This document shows, piece by piece, positions 1 through 11,482 of a stretch of DNA of 64,000 nucleotides. The stretch comes from Diprion similis. Its lineage: Eukaryota > Arthropoda > Insecta > Hymenoptera > Diprionidae. The stretch is taken from the NCBI RefSeq assembly GCF_021155765.1, contig NC_060105.1, positions 5,764,001 to 5,828,000 on the forward strand. The letters run 5' to 3'. Position 1 is the stretch's first letter. Every line of letters starts with the position of its first letter. The position numbers and the translations under genes are program-made. The notes below the pieces were generated by a model. The model had not been told where the DNA came from and ran no database searches. It worked only from the letters and a program-made list of their open reading frames with translations.

Positions 1-2728
1 TGTATCATATATCGCAACACGAAAGCACGATTCTACTTAAACGGTAGAAATACACGATATATGTATAATAGCTACAGTATATGTATACCTTAACGAATGA
101 TTTATCTGACGGATGAACGTTACTTCACACGGTGAAACGCCTCGTTTTACGTCGATCGAATGACTAAACGACTGCAGGCATCAGATAAAAATTGATTTTT
201 GACAAAAAAAAAAAAAAAGATGTGAATCGTGCCGAGTATGTACATACATGTATAATAAATATAAAAATTAACAAGAGTTGCGTGAAAAATTAACAGATTA
301 ACCCGCAGGAGTCGACTAATCGCAAGATGAAAACTTTACGTTGTTATGTACGTTCGAGAATCTTTGAAAAAAAAAAAAAATGAAGGCTCTTTTTAGCCCC
401 CAAATTTGCCCTTATATACTCGATTACATTTCCAAAATTACATCCCTAATATAACAAGACGATAAAATCAGGACGATAAGATACCCGGGTTGAAATATCG
501 CGGTCGGAGAAGAATAAGAGACGGAGGGTCGTTCAAGTCGGACGAGATTGGACGGAAATACCTGCAACTTGCCGCTTAGCAACCTCGAATAGATCACAGG
601 CGTGCGGACAGACACACGGATAGAGAGAAGACAGTTTCGCTTCGTTTCTGCGCTAAGTAGATACGCATTCGGTGCTTGGATGAATTCGTAATTGAACTTG
701 GCCCGGGGAAGAAAAAACCGGTTCCCGTTATACGTCAAATTTTCGAAAAGTTTATCGCACAGTGACGCGATCCTTGATTTTATTCCGCGATTTCAAGACT
801 CGCAGAGATTGAATTCATCGCGGGCGAAGGAAACTCGCGACGATTGTGCAGTGCGCTTGGAGAAAAGAAAAGAAAAGTGCAGATTTTATTGAAAAAAACT
901 GTAGGAAAAGGTTTTTCGTTAATTATAACACGGATGTCGTCTGTAATTTTTACTATAAATCTAAATTATATTCTAAAATTAAAATAGATTTTAGTCTGCG
1001 CAAAGTGTTTAATTTTTAATAATAGATGCTGCATTTTACCAAGTATATTTTGTTAAATAAACAAACCGGATGTGTCTTCCTGTTCCTGCAGTTTTTAGTA
1101 AAATCTGCTCTTCTATCATTTCCGTTTAGGGAACGGAAATCTTTTATTTATTTTTTTTTTATTTTGTTTAATAGTTTTAACAAATGAAGCGATGTCGGCA
1201 GTTACGAGCATAATTTCCGCGGTTTCATCAAAGCAGCCGATGAGTAGTGAGTCGTTTCTACATCGATTTTTTCCACCTATTGTTACTTTTCTCATTTCCT
1301 TGATGCCTCGATTGACGCGCAATTTTTTGCCCGGTAAAATTTTGATACTGATTTCCAACCGTCACGAATACGAAACGCGAAATTTCATTATTATTGCTAC
1401 GTATAGTGCTACGTTAAGTGTAGGTATGTATCACTGAATTACATAACGTGCAAACGATTCGCACATCACGTGTATCACGGGGTTAAAACGTCGCGGCTCG
1501 AGTAATTCCTGAACTTTGTTGATCGACGGTATATGTATACACGAGGGTGTTTCAGAAAACAATAATTTACGATTTTCCACCGTGGAGTCCCGTAAAAAGT
1601 TTGCTTGAGTCAAAAGAAAGATTCTGTAAAAAGCTGAGCGTTCTAGTTTACGTGAAAGATCACGTTCATTTGATTTTTCACACTCTCTTCGAATATTTTT
1701 TAATTTATGAATAAACTCGTTGTAACACTTCAATTATTACTTCTTTCTTGACATTTATATTCAACCTAAAGATCACGATCCATAACGCAACGATATATCA
1801 TCCGGGAATCTTATTCTCCTAAATTAAAAGTTCACATTAAAGTATAAATATTTTATGTCGATATTGAACCGATATGAAAAAGTGAAATTACACACGTGCA
1901 GGTCTTCATTGTAAAGTAAATTCATATTATGATCGATGTAAGCAATAAAAAAAATTCTATTCACGATACTAAAAAAGTTGTAAAAAGAAAAAAAAATTTT
2001 TTACAAAAGTGAAAAATCAATCTTCCGACTTCCCATCGATTCGCCGTCTCTTTCCCTCCTCGATTCCCATCCGTCGATACAGCCCTGCGTGTACAGCCCA
2101 ATGCATACCCCGTATAATCCCACGACTCTGTGTCATGGACCAAGCTATTCGCGGATCCGCGGAGACAACGTGACACAGATTTCAGCGCGACGGCCATTCC
2201 TGTTTCAATGAAATCACAAATTCCTGTAGAATTTGCAGACCCTTTGCAATCGCTGCGCAAAGTGCGCAAAAATAACGACACGAATAACGATGCGTATCAG
2301 GCGTGGAAAATAATTTTAAACATGTATGTGTGAATTTTTCTTCGTTCATTATAAAACTTTAACTGCGAACGCCGTTGATTACTTTACAATTTTAGAGCCG
2401 TCGCGAAATTTTTTTAATCGTCAAAATGTATAATATATATTGTAAAATTACAAAATATATACAAAAAAAAAAAAAAAAAAAAAAAAAAAGAAATCAAAAA
2501 AATTATTCGAAGAATCTTCAAAAAATTTATTCGCGAATAATAAGTTGACGTTGATCGATAAAAATTTCAACTATTGCTTTACCGACATTTCGATTCAGAT
2601 CTTTTATAACGAGACTGATATTCTTTGGCTGAAATTGAAAATTCACGTGCATAAAAGGCCAGCTTTCACTTCTCGTGACCCGACTCAAAGATCCTTGAAA
2701 TTCGATTACATCGCGGTTGACGAGTCCT
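1..2728. other. Intronic sequence upstream of the first CaMKII exon seen
   Basis: No exon could be supported here. The stretch is AT-rich with scattered open frames up to about 106 codons that resemble no family I know and lack convincing splice context. A 27-nt poly(A) tract sits at 2463-2489. A GC-richer patch near 2015-2250 contains a short palindrome around a GGATCC core but has no recognisable coding content. Because CaMKII hub exons follow on the plus strand and no kinase exons are visible, this is most likely intron of CaMKII. Confidence 0.5.
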
Positions 2729-3101
2729 TCAGGGGATGCTCTACTTCGATTTCGACGTTGCCTGATACATCTTTAAATACCGAAATCCACTTATCTGAAA
2801 CGCGAAAAGGGTTTAACAGACCCATTCTATAGACAATTCTAACCAAAAACACTCCAATGAATTTTGATTTTACGCAGAAATAGAGATAAATTGCACGAAT
2901 TCTACGGATTTACTATTGCGATTTCGTAGAATCCGTGCTACTTCTGCGTTTCTGCGACAAATGAAAATTCGTCGGGAGTGTTTTCGGTCAGAATTGCGTA
3001 TAAAATCGGGCTGCTAAGCCCTTTTTCGCGGTTCAGCCACGTGGATTTAGATATTTGAAGATATTTACGATCACGTCGAAGGCGCCTCGGGCACCCCCTC
3101 A
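2729..3101. repeat. Long imperfect inverted repeat (hairpin)
   Basis: Two arms of about 165-185 nt face each other around a centre near 2915. Outer anchors ATCCAC (2785-2790) and GTGGAT (3041-3046) pair exactly, as do TTCGACGT (2751-2758) and ACGTCGAA (3073-3080). The inner stem GCACG (2893) pairs with CGTGC (ending 2938), with a loop of only a few bases. Identity between arms is roughly three quarters by eye, with a few one-base indels. No clear target-site duplication was found, so it could be a fold-back element, an inverted duplication or a source of hairpin RNA. Confidence 0.75.
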
Positions 3102-3174
3102 ACATTCTTCGAACCCTCGGCCCCCTTCTCGACGAATTCCAACCGATCTACATGAAGTTCGCCCTGGCCCTCAG

Positions 3175-3324
3175 GCTTGGCCTCGCAAGGCACGCCGCCC
3201 AGCAGCCCAGCCGCGGCCTCGGTTTTCTCGAGGGTGATGGTGGGCCAAACCCCGTCCCAAAAGCAACCCCAATCCGCCGGAAGCACGCTAGGAATCGCCG
3301 CAGTCCTGCTCCAGGGTGCCCAAG
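3175..3324 (+). CDS. CaMKII: Candidate CaMKII linker cassette exon A
   Basis: A GC-rich open segment is bounded by a pyrimidine-rich acceptor (GCCCTGGCCCTCAG before 3175) and a donor (CAAG then GTAAAA at 3325). It is 150 nt, begins two bases into a codon and ends with one base, so it is a symmetric phase 1-1 exon. That matches the phase 1 entry of the hub exon at 11483. The peptide is Ser/Pro/Gln-rich (TPPSSPAAAS, TPSQKQPQSAGST) and ends with a short hydrophobic run, as expected of a flexible, alternatively spliced kinase-hub linker. Assignment to CaMKII rests on strand, phase and position, not on a recognised sequence match. An in-frame TGA just upstream of the acceptor means it must be spliced in. 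Confidence 0.45.
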
Positions 3325-4744
3325 GTAAAATGGTTATTGTTATAAGGAAAACGCCACCGCTTCTAAAATCGAACCTCGATAAACTGACTCGACCGAATTC
3401 ACTGCAGAGATAAGGAGAGACGAGACGTCGGTCCTTGTTTTTCCATAATCGAAGGAAAAACGAGGCGATTATTAACACTTTTATTTTCAAACAGATACTG
3501 TATATAAATTAATAACGCGAATTGTAAATTTCTCGATGCATAAAACCGATTCCTATAGAGGGTTGCAAGGGACAAGTTTATTCTTTGGTGATCTTAGAAC
3601 TAAGGATTAAACAGATGCAACTAAAAGAGATGAATAATTGGTACAGAGTTAATAACGGATACATTTATCTTAAAGCGTGGAACGGAACGAAGGAAATAAT
3701 CAACCAGCATCCCTTATTAGAAAAATTTGTTGCACCTAATTCCTCAGATAAAATTTTCAAAATGCCGTAGAGCTGTTGTGATCAAACGTTTTCACACCGG
3801 AAGTTGGCAAGATTTCGTTTTATTGCTATTCTTCACGTTCCGTTTTCTAAAAAATCGATCAATGGATCACCTCGAAATCGTGCATCCGATATCTCTGCAG
3901 TTAATAATATGTAACAAAGAATTTTATTTTCAACGCGCTTTTGTTGTACATACGTATATAAACATATTATTTATTATAGTTATTATATGTACAAGTCTGT
4001 TGTTCGTGTTCCCCCGTTTATCGTTTTGTGTGATTTCATCCACTATTTTTATACGCACCCTCAACTTTTTCCTCGTTATACGATATATGCATTATTGCTT
4101 TCTCTTTCCTCGCCGCGTTTCATTTACGAATTATGTGACAAGAATTGCTTCGGAAATAATAATTAAGCGCAATAACGATATTTCATAACGATACTGTTCA
4201 GCTATCTGTAATTAATTAAACTTTTCATTCGCCTTTCGTCGTCCCCTTTTTACAATTGAAAATATTGCTGAATTATGCACCTCGGTATGAAATTCCAACA
4301 CACATAGGTAACGTAAACCGCCTAACTGCCTATCGCTTCGCCAAGAAGCCAGACAAGGCAAGGCAACGTGACAAAAGTTTTTCCTTTCATTTTCTTTTCT
4401 TTTTTTCTCTCTCATCTACTTCTTCTCCGTATTCTTTTTTCTTCATCTCTTTGCGCCAACCTTGTCCGGATTCATGCGGTATATGTGCGCGTTATACAAA
4501 TGTAATATTGTGTAGACACACACACACACACCGAATAAATCGAACTTTGCCATGACGCAAAAAATTTCTCGTTCGTTTTTCAGCTGAAATCGATTTCTGA
4601 TTTTTAAATTCCCAAGCTCTTCTTTTTTCTTTTTCTTAATCTGTATATATCATTTTACTGATTTTCTTTTCTATATTCTACACTCTAATCCGTTATCGAC
4701 TTTTAATCGTTGTGGAGTTTTCTTTGTATATTAACCAATATGGG

Positions 4745-4777
<33 letters not shown>

Positions 4778-6375
4778 AATATACAATATATATATATATA
4801 TATATATACCTTGTGCACCTGTGGAATGCAAGCTGTGGAAATTGAACTAATTTAAAAAAAATTATTCGTACTTTTCGATTTATATACATATATGTATAGG
4901 TATACGTAGGTATAGACAATTGATAGAGATGACAAGTTTGAAAGATTCGTGAATGTAAAAAATAGCGACAACATACGAAGAAAGGGAATCGATTGCGCAA
5001 AGAAGTAGGCGTATATAGCTTAATGCAGCTTATTATACATACGTAGAAATTGTGGTAGCGTGCAAGTATGCGAGTACCCGAATGCTGCACGAGCTTAATT
5101 TATGTGAAAACGCAGAAATATTGCAATATTTTCACGCTACATTTACTAGTAATGTTCGCTTATATCCTACGCCAGGAACACCTATATTGTATATAGTATA
5201 TATGCGTACATCGTGCATATCGTACATTCCGTAAGCCTGTCTAGTACCTAGATCAGTAAAAAGAGAATCCAGTTGGCATAATGATGTTATTTTAAAAAAA
5301 ATATAGACATTCCAAAGGTCCGCAGGATCGAATATATGGTAAGAAGAAGTTTTCATCTACGGAATTTTTTAATAATATTCGAAATTTCAGGGTAGAAGGT
5401 AAAAAGAAATATTCTAAGAAAATAGTAGATATATTTATAGGTATATATACCTACAGTATAATGAACTAAATAATAATGAACAGCGACGGGTGATAAAATC
5501 GTCCCTTATATGATTACTAATTATATCACAATTAACGTATCTATAGCGACAAATTGTACCGAATGGCCAGATCACCGGACAAATTGGTAAGATTGTTGAT
5601 TGCTGAGATATTATAACGTTTTAGGGTTGAGCATGATTTGATTTTCGTCTTCTTATATACTTCACTTGAATTGTTCGTCTGATTTTTTTCTTCTTATATT
5701 TTTCGATAACCTAGCGCTCGTAACAATATATTATATTACATACCTACTAATTAATACGCTAGACTGAAGCGAAGAATGTTTCTTAAAATTAAATCGTTAA
5801 TTTTATCGATTTAAACATTCTATTGGTTGCTTTTTACGCTCGTTATTGTACACGTATTATAATTGCTAATTCACGAATATATTATGTATTTGCGTATCAA
5901 TTTTTTTATCGAAATATTATTCTTTCAATGTTTCTAGTATAAATAACCACACGGATAATACTGTTTTGTTAAATAGTGTATTAGTTTGAAGAGAATTTTT
6001 GATATATTTAAAAGAGAAATGATAAACAATGATAATAATAATGATAACGCTAATCAAAAACAATCTAAGAAAAATTATTAACTCATCGATCGATGACGTA
6101 AGAACAAAGCGATTCCGCAGTTAACCCGTTTCATTTGTTCATAAATTCTCTCTAGCAGAACTGCCTGCAAAGCTTTTATAATATTAACATTAAAAAATAG
6201 AGAAAATAAAAATGAATAAACGATCGAAATTACGTATCAACTTTAATGCGATAAAGATACATTTCAATCTGATATTTAAAAATTTCTTAGTGCAGAATGA
6301 ATCGACGAAAGCTTTGTTCTTGCCTGCATCCGTATGTATGTATTATACACGCGAACCCATTTACACGAATAACAG
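3325..6375. other. Intron-like region, no gene seen
   Basis: AT-rich sequence with no supported exon. It holds a short (CA)n near 4517-4530 and TA-rich tracts at 4744-4810. Open frames here are short and of low complexity, and none shows family resemblance. Confidence 0.5.
4744..4808. repeat. (TA)n microsatellite pair
   Basis: Two TA-dinucleotide runs are separated by a short AT-rich spacer. They produce spurious Tyr/Ile-rich open frames on both strands. Confidence 0.9.
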
Positions 6376-6399
6376 GAGAGAGAGAGAGAGAGAGAGAGA
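6376..6399. repeat. (GA)12 microsatellite
   Basis: A pure GA run lies about 190 bp before a (CT)28 run on the same strand. The two are complementary and could pair in a transcript. Confidence 0.95.
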
Positions 6400-6586
6400 A
6401 AAAAAATAAAAAAGGAGTAGCAAAGTAAAAGAGACCGTTATTGTTATAAATTACCGCAATACGGCGAAGTCGGTAATGGATTGAAAGGTCAATTACAGCC
6501 TGTTCAAATAAAAATCGATCCATGATAATATCGCGAAAAATCGTATAAGTGGGTTCGTGTTTTTTTACCCGTAACTTTATCTCCCA

Positions 6587-6590
<4 letters not shown>

Positions 6591-6646
<56 letters not shown>
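6591..6646. repeat. (CT)28 microsatellite
   Basis: An uninterrupted 56-nt CT run about 230 nt upstream of candidate CaMKII exon B. In plus-strand RNA this is a long CU tract, the class of sequence bound by polypyrimidine-tract-binding proteins. Confidence 0.95.
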
Positions 6647-6650
<4 letters not shown>

Positions 6651-6877
6651 TCCTTCTCAATCCATATTATCAATCGCTTTGCCACCGTCCGCCGACTTTG
6701 TATTTGAGAATGAAAATAATGAGGAAGAAATAACGATACCCACGATGAACATGACATGTACCTACCTAATAGCATCAGCGATGAGGAGGTTGCACGTTTC
6801 GTTTTCCGTATTTGGCGTGTATCATATCGAGGCTGAGTCACAATGTACCTTTGTTGGTTCGTTGGTTGCATGACTAG

Positions 6878-7015
6878 CTGGCAGTGGGAGTGGCAGTGGC
6901 TCCAGCCACAGTAGCAGCAGCAACAGCCAGAACAGCCAAACCGGGGGATCCCCGTCGTCGACGATCCACCTCAACGCCTGCAGGATCACGCCTCGTCGTC
7001 ATGACTCGAACACTG
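6878..7015 (+). CDS. CaMKII: Candidate CaMKII linker cassette exon B
   Basis: A 138-nt open segment follows an AG at 6876-6877 and precedes a GT at 7016. It starts two bases into a codon and ends with one base, again symmetric phase 1-1. The peptide is a Gly/Ser repeat, then Ser/Asn/Gln, then a short basic stretch containing ITPRRHDS. Such composition suits the variable linker between kinase and hub. Weak points: the acceptor lacks a strong adjacent pyrimidine tract and the donor (GTCTGT) is poor. If unspliced, the frame meets TAG at 7022-7024, which would make it a terminal exon instead. CU-rich tracts flank it on both sides (6591-6646 and 7074-7107). Confidence 0.4.
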
Positions 7016-7073
7016 GTCTGTAGCTTCCTTTTATTTTTCACCTTTCGACCCGTCTTCCCCCGCTTGCCCCGAT

Positions 7074-7107
7074 CCTCTCACTCTCTCACTCGCTCTCTCT
7101 CTCTCTT
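7074..7107. repeat. CT-rich tract downstream of exon B
   Basis: An interrupted CT repeat begins about 60 nt after the candidate donor at 7016. Together with the (CT)28 run upstream, it brackets the candidate exon. Confidence 0.85.
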
Positions 7108-7733
7108 GGAAACGATACTTTTTCACCCGTTATAGACGTTCGATTTCTCTGCAAAAACGTCTCCACCCTTCAACCTTAAGTCCACACTTAACTTCCCTGA
7201 CGGGACGTTTGCCTCCCAAACTCCTTGAATTAAGATCCGAAGAAAAGTGAATCTTTTCCGTAAAATTTATACTCTTTCTGTAGCTTTGATTGATCCGTCT
7301 GAAGCTAGCTCCTTGTTTTCTTTCTCTCTTTCCTCTTATCGGCAACAAATCCATCCTACCTGATCAACATTCGCATTTTCTATCTCCTGCAATATCCAGC
7401 TGCCGGTTACAACGCGTCTCCTCCCATTCCTTCTTACATATAACAAAGAAACAAACCAACGAACAATCACCCCCGTGTAATTCCAATCTTTTAGTTAATC
7501 GTAGCGTGTTGCGTGTCGTATTATATAATGAACTTCGACGCGTGTATTATACATTATACATACCTTATATATACCTATATATACATATATCTATAAGTGT
7601 ACATGTACGCATGTATGTATACATATTTGTGCATGCTTATATTGGTGTTTGCTGCCCGCTGATTGGCTCTGGCTTGGTGTTCGGTGTTCGGTGTTCGCTT
7701 CTTGCATCAATTGCATGACGAGGGGCTGTTCAG

Positions 7734-7904
7734 ACTCGCAATCAGAGGGTATCGGCGGAGGGCGAGGCAATCAGGTGATGTCCGGAGCATCATCCGGGAC
7801 TGCGGGATACTGCCAGCTAGGCGAGAGCGGAGAAAACGACGGCGGTAAGGCCGCAAAGGCAACGCCGAAAACCACCAAATCAGAGATAAACGATATATCA
7901 TCCC
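7734..7904 (+). CDS. CaMKII: Candidate CaMKII linker cassette exon C
   Basis: A 171-nt open segment lies between an acceptor (GGGGCTGTTCAG before 7734) and a good donor (CCC then GTAAGA at 7905). It is GC-rich against AT-rich flanks and phase 1-1 like candidates A and B. Joined to the hub exon at 11483 it keeps frame and places one Pro codon before the RRQEIIK start of the hub. The peptide is Gly/Ser-rich at first, then Lys/Thr-rich (KAAKATPKTTKSEINDISS), which fits a flexible, phosphorylatable linker. No specific homolog is recalled, so gene assignment rests on phase, strand and location. Confidence 0.5.
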
Positions 7905-10900
7905 GTAAGAGTAAGAGCCACAAAGACGAGGAAGTCTGCTCGAAGCTCAGGCGATGTCGCTTGCTGTAGTCATAACTTTATACTACATATTTAAATATAC
8001 CCCGTGCCTTACGGCGAAGTCGACATTTCTCCTTTCCATGTTTTTCGTAACATTCACGAGCTCGGGTGACGAGAAACCAGGAATAAAATCACCAAATTCA
8101 ACGAACAAACTGATATACGAACAGTTACAAGTTACCCTAATACCTATTAATCCGGGACTCTCGCATCGCTTCACCTTATCACCTGCTATGCGGGTGATAC
8201 GTATAATTATTCTGACTAACGATTAATCGTTCGCTAATCAAGTAGGATATAGAAAGATGGTGAGAAGATTTGTTGTTTATCTGTTATTATTTTTTTTTTC
8301 AATATAGAACAAGATGAAGGATACTGTTATAAGCATTATACACCATCGACAAATATGTATGATAGTGTTTTAGTTAAAAATGTATGTGTGTGTGTCTGTA
8401 TATATATACATACATACATGAATCATTTGGATGATTTATTATTGTTAATAAATTGTTTAATATCTAGAGAAAAAAAAAAATCGTGCCAAAATGAATACAG
8501 CATACGTTACATGTGATTGTATGCACACTATATGTATATATATACATAAATAAATAAATTTTTGAAGCGAATTAAACTTGCGGAAGGAATTAAAAATTAG
8601 AGGATATAGTTTGCACATCGAATAACTACTACACGTCGGTGTTTCCGAAAGGTAAAGTTGTGAACATCGATGTTCATAGACGCTGCTTTATTATTATTCG
8701 TAAACCCTGCGTGCAGGTTATAATTATATACAGGGGAAAAGTTTAGACGAAAGAAACGAGAGAATAACAACTAATTCATGGAAAATGTAACATGTTGATA
8801 CACGGAGAGGCACGATTCGCATCTTGGAATAGGTGAATAATTTAACTATCGATGCTATGGTGCGACGCGAGTTAAAGAAAATTTCTACCGGTTATAGTAT
8901 AAATATAATTGAAGCAACGAAATAAATGACTAATTTTAAATTATCGTTGTGATTATAATTCTCTGCGAGACGCAATAACGCTTGTGTATTTCTAAAATTT
9001 ATACACTTGACACCCACGATTCGCGGTGGAGTCGGAAACTGCAGTGTATCTGACACTTGAACCGCAATTTCAATTACCCGTAATATGTATGCGGTTTTAG
9101 AATGTGTGTTGAGTATACCTCATACGACGAATATACTCAACAGAAATTTTCAAATATTTTGTTCAATAAACGGAAAACGAAAGGAAAACATATCTCGAAT
9201 TAGCGTAAAGCGAAAAAACAAGTTTTTCCCACAGATCGATCTACGTATCTAAGGTATAATATTACAGCAACCTCTGCATAAAAATATTTCTAACTAAATT
9301 CTCGTGCTATTACAAAGAAGCGGAAAAATAGTTAAACCATCGCAGTTTATTGTTTAAAGCGTTAAACGTTTTTATTTTATTATCGCGAAATATTGAGACG
9401 ATTCAAAAATAAAAGTTCAGTGTATTACGAGCAATATTAAATCGCTCTTGTTTAAATTTTACCGACCTGCACGTGAATATGAAAACGAAAAAAAGAAATC
9501 TTTTAAAAGTATATGATCCCGTTTTATTTCTACTCTTATTACAAATCGTCTCAATTTTTTTAAACCTCCTCTCCCCCTTCCTCCCTCCCTACTTTCACGC
9601 GATGAAAATGCCGTTTATAAATTAGCTGCGTATAGACACGATAGCTATGTTGATATCATGCCTGTGCGCGTCACTTCGACACTTTGTTGTTTTGCATATT
9701 CATTTATTTATTTATTTGTTTATTCGTTTTTTTTTCAAATTGTGTGTCGTTGTTTCTTTTTTTAATAAGAAAGGTATGTTATTATAGAGATAAGAATCGT
9801 CTGTCCTATCAAGACCTGCAGTCAGCTATCTACGAATTCGCAGTGCTCAGGTAATCGTAAAACATCCAATTATTATACGTATCGAGAACAAAACCATGAA
9901 TTAAATTAAATTCAATTCAATGAAAAAAATGGCTTGTAGGCCTGTTTGTAAGTATAGGTAGTGTAAAAATAGATTTATTATCGTAAATATCAACAAGTCC
10001 GAGGAAAAAATGCATACATGCGTATATACATATACTATATCACTGACTTTGAATCACACGTATGATCGAAGCCGTGAAATTATTATCGCGACGGAAAAAT
10101 AACCCATTTGTAGATGAGCTCTTTGTTACGGTTGAAATATCTGTAGAAATTTTTCTTTCATTCGACTTTACATGCAATGAGAAATTTTTTTTTTTTTTTT
10201 TTGTCAAACTATAGCTTGAAAAAAATCGACGCGTTTACGTTGGATATATATTAATTTTTTCCGTATCGTTGAGAATTTCACGTATCTCCGATATTCGCAG
10301 ATTGTCAAACCGTAAAAAAGAATTTTCATTGATCGAGAATACATAATGGAATACAAACATCAGATGTAAAAAAAAAAAAAAAAAAAAAAAAAAGAAGAAG
10401 AATAAAATAAGAACCAAAGTTGAAAATACAGAATACAAACTGATACCTAATTGGAAAAATAGAAAAGTATGAAAATTATATGCGAAAATGAACATTTATT
10501 TATTGATCGTGAATTTTTTTATCAATCTTTCTGGATATTTTGCCGGGAATAATAATGCCCGCAGGTGGAGCAAGAGGTTTGTTACACCTCTAGAGAGGAA
10601 ATGAGAAGGGGTATCCCTATCTTCTCCACGACCTTGGTATCGTTATCAAGACTCCCTCTGTAGCCAATAGAATTAAAGAATGAATTTCTCAAGGAGAGAT
10701 AACCAATAGGATCGAGGTTTCCCTGAACACGTGACTGTGGTGGTGGTAGACGCAACACCTTTGCCTTTATCAAGTATATAATAAAAAACCTGGTTCAAGC
10801 TTACGTAAAATCTTGTTATACACACCGTGATGCCCATACGGGTGTGCTTAGATGTAAAGCTTAGATGAAAACGACTCGGAGGCATTCATTCGGAATATTA

Positions 10901-11382
10901 TCAGTGTAAATGCGTGACTTAATATTACGTTTGAAAAGCCAGGAATCGGGGCGGTTCAAAATCGTAAATGATAGAAGCACGTGTACCTAATACTCGTGTG
11001 TCGTGTGTAGAAGAAAAAGCTGCTTTGTGATCGTGTCGGAAATTAGAATATTTCTTGTCACTGACGAACGCGAAGGTTTACTCTTTATACCTCTACAGTA
11101 AATAATTCGAGGAGTACGTTAACCAAGCATAAATGTTGCCGGACTAACCGATATGTGATACATATTTTACTAACGAAATATTTGGAAGTGCACGAAACAT
11201 GACATAAGGGTTAGAAGTAGGTGAGGCGTGACGTAAGAACGAATAAGAAACGAAAGACAAAAAAAACAAAAAAAAAAAAAAAACAAAAAAAAAACAAAGA
11301 GAAAGACAAATATGACGATAATTTACCCAGCTAGTGAATCAACGATTTTATAGGGTACTGCATAATAATTAAACGTTCATGC
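7905..11382. other. Intron-like region, no gene seen
   Basis: AT-rich sequence between candidate exon C and the hub exons. It holds homopolymer A/T tracts (10185-10202, 10368-10393, 11268-11294) and small hairpins near 9059-9144. No coding segment with family resemblance was found on either strand. Confidence 0.5.
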
Positions 11383-11482
11383 ATGTGGCTGTTGTGCTGT
11401 ACGACGTGTCAGAAAAAAGGTTCTGACATGGTGGAATTTGAGTGTAAGGTTAAAACTGACGATGATATGTTGACAATTCCAG
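11383..11482 (+). CDS. CaMKII: Possible alternative N-terminus for a hub-only CaMKII protein
   Basis: The reading frame of the hub exon stays open upstream of its putative splice acceptor. It begins at ATG 11383, with an in-frame TGA upstream at 11335-11337. The 33 extra residues start with a hydrophobic, Cys-rich segment ([12 protein letters not shown]), then an acidic stretch, and run straight into the hub. A second ATG at 11428 has a better start context (GACATGG). Joined to the hub exons this would give about 172 aa. Vertebrate CAMK2A encodes a comparable membrane-anchored, kinase-less protein (alphaKAP). The open stretch is short enough to arise by chance, so this remains a hypothesis. 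Confidence 0.3.

Noticed and set aside
2545-2832. 95-codon plus-strand open frame
   Set aside because: It has no family resemblance, no splice context, and its end overlaps the left arm of the inverted repeat at 2729-3101. Probably chance.
3071-3490. 139-codon minus-strand open frame
   Set aside because: It is the antisense shadow of the GC-rich candidate exon at 3175-3324; no minus-strand splice or start support.
9059-9144. Two small tandem hairpins (7- and 10-bp stems)
   Set aside because: Short stems in AT-rich intron; not clearly beyond chance and no further structure.
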